Shown piece after piece: positions 57,721 to 64,000 of a stretch of DNA of 64,000 bases. How positions within the stretch are numbered: position 1 is the first letter of the stretch; every line of letters starts with the position of its first letter. The stretch spans positions 487,217 through 551,216 of the forward strand of contig CP062796.1 in the NCBI GenBank assembly GCA_018208355.1, in the 5' to 3' direction. A program made the translations under genes and the position numbers. Source of the DNA: Candidatus Fermentithermobacillus carboniphilus (GTDB taxonomy: Bacteria; Bacillota; Sulfobacillia; Fermentithermobacillales; Fermentithermobacillaceae). Below the pieces are notes generated by a model, which was given only the letters and a program-made list of their open reading frames with translations, was not told where the DNA came from and did no database searches.

Positions 57721-59442
57721 TCACACCTCTATTTCAGAATACCTTTTCGCAGCCGTATCCCATAAGAAACCCTGCAACAGGTATCCTGAAACAAGAAGTA
57801 TCCCAAAAGCAGTGCAGTACAACCCCACGGTTTTAACCCCGAAAATGTACAAGGTTCGGATCACAGCACCGACCAGCACGAGGTAAAGTACGGCGAAAAG
57901 ACCGGCGATCATGGTTTGGAAGTTCCCTTTCATCGCCTGCTGGGGATCAGTCCAGGTGAGCTTCGGATGGTAAAGGTCGTTTATCAGGCCTATGATGCTG
58001 ACCGGCCACGCCGCCAGTGCGGATAGACCCGCAATCAACCAAAGATGCAGTAGGTCGACTCCGAACACGACCCAGGCAGCGACAACCGTGATAGCGGTCT
58101 GGACGAGAGCGTAACACATACAGTACCAGAGTTTCCCCCGAACCTGCTCCTCGGGCGGAACCGGTATCACTTTGCTTAATCGGAAGAGGCTTCCCTCACG
58201 GGATACCGCGGTGGACGCAATCTGGTTCAACCCGACGAAAAGCCCGTTGACGCCCGCGACGATGAGTGAAAGGATATCGACTACGCGCGGGTCGTTTATC
58301 ATCCCCAAGAGCGGCTTCAGCTCACTACCGCCGCCGATATATCCGAACAGCATGATGAGGGGGATCACGGTGAGATTCAGGAGAGCCGTAAGCAAATGGT
58401 TTGGCGTCCGCACAAGTACCCTGTGGTCTCGGAGCATAACGGCGAGTCGAGGAGAATGGACTTTTGCCAGAAGGGTGAGGGCTTTTTGTTCACCCCTGGT
58501 ACCTGCACGGTCATTCGCCGCCGACCTGACCTCCCGCCCCACGCCACCCAAGAACCATCTTTGGCTGATGGAAGTCATGAGCACCAGTGCTCCCGCCGAC
58601 ACGCCGCAGTAAAGAAAAAGTCCTCCCGCTCGGGCTAAAGGCGTCTCTGCAGTAAGCGCCCACGCGGACCACTTCAATATTGGGTAATATCCAGCGGCCA
58701 ACTGAACCAGTCCATTCCGCTCAAGAAGCAGGGAAACTGCAGATTCTGGACCGTACTTGGCCAGGTTTGCGTTGGCGTATTGAAAACCGAGAATGAGGAC
58801 GAAGAAGAGGAGGCCGAAAAGGACTCTGAAAAGGTCCTTCTTCCTTGCCCGGTTTGTCACGCGCATCAAGATAACCACCGCTAGAAGGGATATGGCTATC
58901 GGCACGGCAGGGGCAAGCATAAACACGAGCAAAGCGTAAATCCAGTATTCCGTCACATGAACCTTGGGTCCCAGGACGATCAGGAAAGGCATCACCGTAA
59001 CTAGAGCGAAAATGAGTTCCCCCAGGTAGACAACAACGATTTTTGCGGACATGATCTGCCACGGCGAAAGAGGAAGCCCCAGGAGAGTTTCAAGGTCATT
59101 GCTGTAATAAAGTGCCGACATCAGGTGGCTTATTGCCATGAAGAAGACGAACATCTGACCCAGCACCAGGGCCATGATAACGGTCAACCCGGGTTGTCCT
59201 GCCTCCACCAGTGCGGTACACAGGGCATTTGCGAGTTTGAACAGCATCACCAGTAGCGGGACAAATCCAATCGCTATAAAGATCACATACAGGTATGGGG
59301 AAAACCTTTTCGTTTCTCCGAGACCCAGCTTTTCCGATATGCCGCGGCCGCCGTATTCGATCTTGAGCTGGGTACCTACAAGAGATAGGAACGGCCGACC
59401 CCTGCCGCTTTTTCGTAATCCCGGGAGGCTTTGAACGCTCAT
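57721..59442 (-). CDS. ABC-2-type transporter permease, large
   Basis: A 573-residue membrane protein with about twelve to fourteen hydrophobic segments, of the putative ABC exporter type found next to a single ATPase gene. Recognisable features are SALYYSNDLETLLGLPLSPWQIMSAKI (the cytoplasmic coupling region typical of ABC-2 permeases) and a similar SREGSLFRLSKVIPVPPEEQ in the second half, suggesting two fused halves. ATG 59442 has GGAGG 10 nt upstream. It is co-transcribed with the ATPase 10-20 nt upstream. Substrate unknown. Confidence 0.88.
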   Translation of the reverse strand: MSVQSLPGLRKSGRGRPFLSLVGTQLKIEYGGRGISEKLGLGETKRFSPYLYVIFIAIGFVPLLVMLFKLANALCTALVEAGQPGLTVIMALVLGQMFVFFMAISHLMSALYYSNDLETLLGLPLSPWQIMSAKIVVVYLGELIFALVTVMPFLIVLGPKVHVTEYWIYALLVFMLAPAVPIAISLLAVVILMRVTNRARKKDLFRVLFGLLFFVLILGFQYANANLAKYGPESAVSLLLERNGLVQLAAGYYPILKWSAWALTAETPLARAGGLFLYCGVSAGALVLMTSISQRWFLGGVGREVRSAANDRAGTRGEQKALTLLAKVHSPRLAVMLRDHRVLVRTPNHLLTALLNLTVIPLIMLFGYIGGGSELKPLLGMINDPRVVDILSLIVAGVNGLFVGLNQIASTAVSREGSLFRLSKVIPVPPEEQVRGKLWYCMCYALVQTAITVVAAWVVFGVDLLHLWLIAGLSALAAWPVSIIGLINDLYHPKLTWTDPQQAMKGNFQTMIAGLFAVLYLVLVGAVIRTLYIFGVKTVGLYCTAFGILLVSGYLLQGFLWDTAAKRYSEIEV

Positions 59443-59461
59443 CGAGACCAAACCTCCAAAT

Positions 59462-60226
59462 CTACTTCGCGAGGTAAGCCAGCTGCTCTTCAGGAAGCTT
59501 TGCTTCTGTAATCTTCAGGAATATTTCTTCCAGAGATTTATCTCCCTCTCTTGCGAAAAGTTTCTTCATCTCTTCCACGGTGTTTACGGCTATCAGTTTT
59601 CCTTTATGGATGATGCCGACCCTGTCGCACAGCCTCTCGGCAACCTCCAGCACATGGGTGGAAAAGAAGACTGCGCCGCCCTGGTCGGCGTGAGACCGCA
59701 TGAGCTCTTTCAGGAGGAAGGATGACCTGGGATCAAGCCCCACCATCGGCTCATCGAGTATCCAAAGAGGAGGATGGTGCAAAAGCGAACCTATGATGGC
59801 GATCTTCTGGCGCATCCCTCGGGAGTAGCTCCCGATAGGGTCGCCCACCACCTTCAACATCTCGAAACTCTCAAGAAGACCCAGGGCGCGCTTCTCCCGT
59901 TCTTCGCCGGGGACCCCGTACACGTCACACATGAAATTCAGGTATTCTATACCAGTAAGTTTATCCCACAGCTGGGCTTCGTCCGGGACGTATCCGATCT
60001 GTTTTTTGGCTTGAACTGGCTCTTTTGCCACATCCACTCCGTTGACGACGATTGACCCTTGGTCGGGCTTCAGTATCCCGACGATCATCTTTATGGTGGT
60101 CGTTTTTCCCGCACCGTTGGGGCCAAGAAAGCCGAAGATCTCACCCTGGTGGACTTCGAGATCCAATCCGTCTACCGCTCTCACCCTTGAATCGTAACTC
60201 TTGGACACGCCGCTTATCCTGAGCAT
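59462..60226 (-). CDS. ABC transporter ATP-binding protein
   Basis: A 254-residue ATPase. Walker A is LGPNGAGKTTTIK, the signature is SYSRGMRQKIAI, Walker B is LWILDEPMVGLD and the switch histidine is in FFSTHVLEVAE. The length is that of simple ABC-2 exporter ATPases (CcmA/NatA-like). It pairs with the large permease that follows. No target gene or self-immunity context identifies the cargo. Confidence 0.95.
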   Translation of the reverse strand: MLRISGVSKSYDSRVRAVDGLDLEVHQGEIFGFLGPNGAGKTTTIKMIVGILKPDQGSIVVNGVDVAKEPVQAKKQIGYVPDEAQLWDKLTGIEYLNFMCDVYGVPGEEREKRALGLLESFEMLKVVGDPIGSYSRGMRQKIAIIGSLLHHPPLWILDEPMVGLDPRSSFLLKELMRSHADQGGAVFFSTHVLEVAERLCDRVGIIHKGKLIAVNTVEEMKKLFAREGDKSLEEIFLKITEAKLPEEQLAYLAK

Positions 60227-60296
60227 GTTCGCTTACCTCCGCAGTATCTCCGGATGCGTTGTGAAGATCATCTCTTGGACCGGAAAAATCTTCCCA

Positions 60297-60361
60297 CAAA
60301 AAAGAGGTCGCGGTCAACCCCGGAAAAAGCCTTAAATCGGGGTGACCGCCTTCGCTTTTTT
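60297..60361. terminator. Bidirectional-looking terminator between the GT-like gene and the ABC operon
   Basis: GCGGTCAACCCCG and CGGGGTGACCGC form a stem of about 12 bp. T-runs flank it on both strands: TTTTTT at 60303-60298 on minus and TTTTTTT at 60355-60361 on plus. For the minus-strand GT-like gene it is the expected transcript end. Confidence 0.88.
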
Positions 60362-60400
60362 ACCCACGCCGGCGATGCGATATCAGGTCTGAGTTCGGTC

Positions 60401-61144
60401 CTAAACTAAGCCCTGGGGCGCTTTGTCCTCACCCTCCCTTGCGCCACGGTGCATCCTGGCAAACAGCGATAGGATTCGCTCCACGTCTTCCACCGAATCC
60501 GGCAACACGGACTCTCTACCGTATAGCAAGAAGGTGTTGAATACGGGTTCCGAAAAGGAAACCAAGGGCACAGGCAATTCCATCATGCTCCCGAAGGCCA
60601 CCGGGTCACGGAGCAGGTCGAAGGTCCTTTCCTCCATTTCGAAAACAACGGGTTCAGCGTTCTTGCAGAGCATAAGATCCCACATGCTCATCCAGGAGGT
60701 CCCCACCACCACGTCGACCTGGGGCATGATGTCGTTCAGAGTGGCGTCCTTCGGGACCTTCAGAAACGTCCCGGCAAAACTCCTGGAAAAAGGTTTATCC
60801 AGCCAGTTCAACTTATCATCACGGTGGAGTATGACCACATTATGCCCTTTTTCCGAGATTTGCGTGACCTGGCTCCTGATTCTGCCGCGTATCTCTTCCC
60901 TGTCGTCAGAGATGACATAATACGCTATGTTAAGTGGCCTGATAATGTCGATCCCCGGCAGAATCTTCCATACCCCATCGGCGGCTGACCGTGCTTCTCG
61001 AATCTCATCCGCCCACCTGGAGACAAAAGACGAGACTTGTACCAGGCACTTCTTCAAATGAAGATCGAGGTTGAATCCACCGGCAGACTCCCTGGCCCCT
61101 CCGATTCCTTCACCGGCCTGTCCGAATGCTTCCTGATGGCTCAT
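60401..61144 (-). CDS. Glycosyltransferase GT-B N-domain-like protein of unknown function
   Basis: A 247-residue protein. The central part (LNIAYYVISDDREEIRGRI, KGHNVVILHRDDKLNW, NDIMPQVDVVVGTSWMSMWDL) has the alternating pattern of the acceptor-side domain of a GT-B glycosyltransferase, but the C-terminal nucleotide-sugar domain is absent. It is either a shortened relative or another Rossmann-like protein. GGGAGGAG precedes the ATG. It is monocistronic, with a strong terminator. The function is not assignable. Confidence 0.65.
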   Translation of the reverse strand: MSHQEAFGQAGEGIGGARESAGGFNLDLHLKKCLVQVSSFVSRWADEIREARSAADGVWKILPGIDIIRPLNIAYYVISDDREEIRGRIRSQVTQISEKGHNVVILHRDDKLNWLDKPFSRSFAGTFLKVPKDATLNDIMPQVDVVVGTSWMSMWDLMLCKNAEPVVFEMEERTFDLLRDPVAFGSMMELPVPLVSFSEPVFNTFLLYGRESVLPDSVEDVERILSLFARMHRGAREGEDKAPQGLV

Positions 61145-61274
61145 CCGCTAACACTCTCCTCCCTGTTTGACCGACAAAATCCGTTCCGCTCCGTCCCCGC
61201 CGGGACCGAGAGTCAAGATCTGTCGTCAACAGCAGGTCTTCCGATGGATCTATCGTACCTGGTCTTCGATGTTG

Positions 61275-63593
61275 TTATATCAAGGACCGGGAAATACCGT
61301 TCGCCCAAGCACCGGTCATGTCAGCGGAGGTAACTTTTATAACCGTGGTTCCTGCGCCAGCCTCCACAGTGAAAACGTCGCCGTCAACTTCTCCGATGAC
61401 GGAGAAAGGCACCCCGTTCTTCGCGCAGACGTCCCTGAGGGCCTCTTCCTTATCTGGAGAAAAACTGACGACAACGGCTGAGTTACACTCACCGAAGAGC
61501 ACGGCGTCCAACCTGTATCCGGCCGGACATACCCCCTGAAGGTTGACCTTAGCTCCGCGGGCGCCCGGGCAGGCCAGAATACAGGACTCAGCCAGAGCTA
61601 CGCCCAGCCCGCCTTCCGAAAGATCCTGAGCCGACCGCAAAAGTCTTTCGCCAGCGGCCTCTACGAGCGTTTTGATCAGCGCCTTCTCAAGCCCAAGGTC
61701 GGGCTGGCGGGGCGAACCCGCTACGACTCCGTGGATCCGCTCTAAGTACTCACTTCCACAAAGGGATCGCCCATCTCCCCATACCCTGCCGAGTAGCGCG
61801 ATCTTATCCCCTTTCAGTTTGAATCCGGGCGTGACCCTCTTTTCGACGTCCTCGATGAGTCCAAGCATCCCGATGACGGGAGTCGGGTACACCGGTTCGC
61901 CTTCTGTTTCGTTGTAGAAGCTCACGTTCCCACCGGTTACGGGCGTCTCCAGGACTCTGCAGGCTTCGCCCATCCCCTCCACCGCCTCTTTGAATTGCCA
62001 GAAGATATCCGGCTTTTCCGGGTTTCCGAAGTTCAGGCAGTTGGTGATGGCAAGAGGCTGCGCTCCCGTGACCGCTACATTCCGGGCAGCTTCCGCCACC
62101 GCCCACATTGCGCCTGCTCTGGGGTCGAGGTAAACGATCCGGCCGTTGCAGTCGGTCGAGAACACCAGGGCTTTCCTTGTACCCTTGACACGTATTACCG
62201 CAGCTCCTCTGCCGGGACCTTCCACCGTATCAGTTCGGACCATATAATCGTATTGCCTGTAGACGGGCTCTTTCGAGGCTATGTTGGGGGAAGCGAGAAG
62301 TTCTAAAAGTATCTCATTGAACCAGCTCGTTTCCGGCACGGGAATCGATTCGGGAGAAAAGTGAGCGTTCTCCCTGATATATGCCGGTTCTTCTGCGGGA
62401 GGATCATACACGGGGCCTTCCGTCAAGAGCTTGACCGGAACGCTCGCGACCTTCTCCCCATTGTCGAATACCTCCAAGAGGCCTGACCCGGTAACCACTC
62501 CGATCGGCGCAACGTTGAGTCCCCATTTCCTGGCAATACTTTCGACGGTTTCTACCTTCTCGGGTTTCACTATGAGGAGCATCCTTTCCTGGCTCTCGGA
62601 AAGCATCACCTCATATGGAGTCATACCCTTTTCCCGCATCGGTACTTTGTTAATTTCGATGGAAAGTCCCGTTCCCGCTCGGGCAGCAGTCTCGGCACAA
62701 GACGAAGTGATCCCCGCTGCGCCCATATCCTGCACTCCGACCACAGCGCCTGTGGCCATCATTTCAAGGCAGGCTTCTATCAGCAGTTTTTCCATGAAGG
62801 GGTCCCCGACCTGCACGTTAGGACGCCTGGATTCCGCATCCTCGCCCAGCTCCTCGGAGGCGAAAGTACACCCGTGAATCCCGTCTCTACCTGTCGAATG
62901 CCCCACTATCATCACAATATTGCCGGGTCCCGAGGCCTGGCCCTTGTGAAGGTCTTCGTGCCTCAGAATACCGGCACACAGCACGTTGCACAGAGGGTTG
63001 TTTTTATAAGGTTCGGCGAAAAATACCTCTCCCCCGACGGTCGGGATTCCGAGACAGTTCCCGTAGCCGGAGATACCCGAGACAACCCCGGAAAAAAGGA
63101 ACCTCGAACGCGGATGAGATAGAGGACCGAATCTTAGTGAATCCAGGAGGCACACGGGGCGGGCGCCCATGGCTAGGATGTCGCGGACAATCCCTCCGAT
63201 ACCGGTTGCGGCTCCCTGGTAAGGCTCTACAGCACATGGATGGTTGTGAGACTCGATCTTGAAGGCCACGGCCAGCCCATCTCCTATATCCACGACCCCT
63301 GCGTTTTCGCCTGGCCCTACCAGGACGCGAGGTCCACTCGTCGGGAGAGTCTTCAGGAGCGCTTTTGAGTGTTTGTACGCGCAATGTTCCGACCACAGGA
63401 CCGCGAACATCCCGAGTTCGGTGTAGTTCGGCTCGCGTCCCAATTTCTCGACGATGAGCTCGTACTCTTGGTCTTTAAGGCCCATCTCCCTCCAGGGGGT
63501 CTTCGCCGTTTTCACTCCCGGAAAGGTTTTTGTGGCTTCCCTGGAAACGTTGAGAGGTTCAGGTTTTCCACTGGAGTCTTTATCCTCCAACAT
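61275..63593 (-). CDS. purL: Phosphoribosylformylglycinamidine synthase subunit PurL
   Basis: Purine biosynthesis step four: ATP-dependent amidation of FGAR to FGAM using ammonia from PurQ. About 772 residues, the normal small PurL of the PurSLQ complex. Motifs are [50 protein letters not shown], and [19 protein letters not shown]. The frame extends to a GTG at 63635, and GGAGG lies 13 nt before ATG 63593, so the start is uncertain by 14 codons. It follows purQ directly, consistent with a pur operon continuing upstream of the window. Confidence 0.97.
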   Translation of the reverse strand: MLEDKDSSGKPEPLNVSREATKTFPGVKTAKTPWREMGLKDQEYELIVEKLGREPNYTELGMFAVLWSEHCAYKHSKALLKTLPTSGPRVLVGPGENAGVVDIGDGLAVAFKIESHNHPCAVEPYQGAATGIGGIVRDILAMGARPVCLLDSLRFGPLSHPRSRFLFSGVVSGISGYGNCLGIPTVGGEVFFAEPYKNNPLCNVLCAGILRHEDLHKGQASGPGNIVMIVGHSTGRDGIHGCTFASEELGEDAESRRPNVQVGDPFMEKLLIEACLEMMATGAVVGVQDMGAAGITSSCAETAARAGTGLSIEINKVPMREKGMTPYEVMLSESQERMLLIVKPEKVETVESIARKWGLNVAPIGVVTGSGLLEVFDNGEKVASVPVKLLTEGPVYDPPAEEPAYIRENAHFSPESIPVPETSWFNEILLELLASPNIASKEPVYRQYDYMVRTDTVEGPGRGAAVIRVKGTRKALVFSTDCNGRIVYLDPRAGAMWAVAEAARNVAVTGAQPLAITNCLNFGNPEKPDIFWQFKEAVEGMGEACRVLETPVTGGNVSFYNETEGEPVYPTPVIGMLGLIEDVEKRVTPGFKLKGDKIALLGRVWGDGRSLCGSEYLERIHGVVAGSPRQPDLGLEKALIKTLVEAAGERLLRSAQDLSEGGLGVALAESCILACPGARGAKVNLQGVCPAGYRLDAVLFGECNSAVVVSFSPDKEEALRDVCAKNGVPFSVIGEVDGDVFTVEAGAGTTVIKVTSADMTGAWANGISRSLI

Positions 63594-63680
63594 AATCGCT
63601 GCAGCTCCTCCTTGAAGAGATTCCCGGCGTCTCACTCAAATGAACCGCTTTCCGCGCGATAGATGGCGCTGAAGGCACTC

Positions 63681-64000
63681 TCAAGAGCAAAGAGCCCTCA
63701 CCATCGAAAGGAACAACCTTCTGCCGTCTTCGCCTCCCAGAATGGCTTCGGAGCATCTTTCCGGATGAGGCATCATCCCGAGCACGTTGCCTCTCTCGTT
63801 TATTATGCCGGCGATGTTCCTTGCAGCGCCGTTGGGGTTGGCTTCCCTGGAAGGGCAGCCATTTTCATCCACGTATCGGAATACTACCCGGCCGGAACGT
63901 TCCAGTTCGTCCAGGGTTTCTTTTTCCGCATAGTAGTTGCCTTCGTGGTGGGCTATTGGCATCCTCACGATTTCCCCGGGGCGGTAGAGCCTAGTGAACG
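63681..64000 (-). CDS. purQ: Phosphoribosylformylglycinamidine synthase subunit PurQ, 5' part outside window
   Basis: The C-terminal 106 residues of the glutaminase subunit. The visible part reads [24 protein letters not shown] and ends with the catalytic [13 protein letters not shown], typical of PurQ. The nucleophilic cysteine lies outside the window. The gap to purL is short, as expected for a pur operon on the minus strand. Confidence 0.95.
   Translation of the reverse strand, partial: FTRLYRPGEIVRMPIAHHEGNYYAEKETLDELERSGRVVFRYVDENGCPSREANPNGAARNIAGIINERGNVLGMMPHPERCSEAILGGEDGRRLFLSMVRALCS

Noticed and set aside
1..64000. tRNA or rRNA genes, transposons, prophage, toxin-antitoxin or defence systems
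   Set aside because: Intergenic regions were read on both strands; no cloverleaf-like, rRNA-like, transposase or defence-gene sequence was recognised.

Overview
The window is a GC-rich bacterial chromosome segment that most resembles an anaerobic, endospore-forming member of the Bacillota (Firmicutes). The reasons are a tricistronic GerA/GerB/GerC germination receptor operon, a two-subunit glycine decarboxylase (GcvPA/GcvPB) behind a tandem glycine riboswitch, HPr with both His-15 and Ser-46, ECF S components for riboflavin and biotin, frequent GTG/TTG starts behind strong GGAGG sites, and no outer-membrane genes. Genus cannot be decided from the sequence. No rRNA, tRNA, CRISPR array, transposase or prophage was seen.

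Layout. (1) 1-7.3 kb, minus strand: glycine cleavage operon gcvT-gcvH-gcvPA-gcvPB under a tandem glycine riboswitch, followed by two biotin-synthase-like radical SAM proteins and a lipoate ligase/octanoyltransferase. The last three look like an alternative lipoyl assembly route (LipS1/LipS2 type) that would lipoylate GcvH. (2) 7.4-19.6 kb, minus: one long carbohydrate operon headed by a LevR-like sigma-54 activator that sits behind its own sigma-54 promoter. It continues with a class II aldolase, a galactitol-type PTS (EIIA, EIIB, EIIC), several dehydrogenases, a KDPG-type aldolase, a TIM-barrel isomerase and finally HPr. One alcohol dehydrogenase gene in it carries a frameshift. (3) 20.0-22.9 kb, minus: four adjacent uncharacterised membrane proteins. 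(4) 23.4-26.3 kb, minus: a sulfane-sulfur cassette of an ArsR-type repressor (apparently starting at AUA), CoA-disulfide reductase with rhodanese domain, TusA and DsrE2. (5) 26.4-31.5 kb: GalE, a BadF-type sugar kinase, a small membrane protein, an NRAMP Mn/Fe transporter and a rubrerythrin-like protein. (6) 31.7-36.0 kb, plus: gerABC and a small membrane protein.

(7) 36.0-39.6 kb, minus: a compact RiPP cluster of the thiazole/oxazole-modified (TOMM) class: a 44-residue precursor with 13 consecutive cysteines, an E1-like partner protein, a YcaO cyclodehydratase and a SagB-type FMN dehydrogenase. The precursor is too short for ordinary ORF callers. This is the strongest candidate for an undescribed product. 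(8) 39.7-40.6 kb, plus: FMN riboswitch and riboflavin transporter RibU. (9) 40.7-48 kb, plus: cell-wall sugar salvage (NamZ, MurK/NagK-like kinase, a MurQ-AmiE fusion, NagZ, AnmK). (10) 48-50.8 kb: BirA, D-aminopeptidase DppA and BioY, with a BirA operator on the bioY promoter. (11) 50.8-64 kb: FapA/DUF342 protein, a conserved hypothetical protein paired with a PLP enzyme of unknown substrate, an alcohol dehydrogenase and an M20 amidohydrolase that both carry disordered inserts, a two-gene ABC exporter, a GT-B-like fragment, and purL/purQ running off the end.

The themes are anaerobic amino-acid and sugar metabolism, vitamin uptake under riboswitch or repressor control, thiol/persulfide and oxidative-stress handling, sporulation-linked functions and one peptide natural-product locus. 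Function calls rest on motifs and gene context read by eye; no database search was run.
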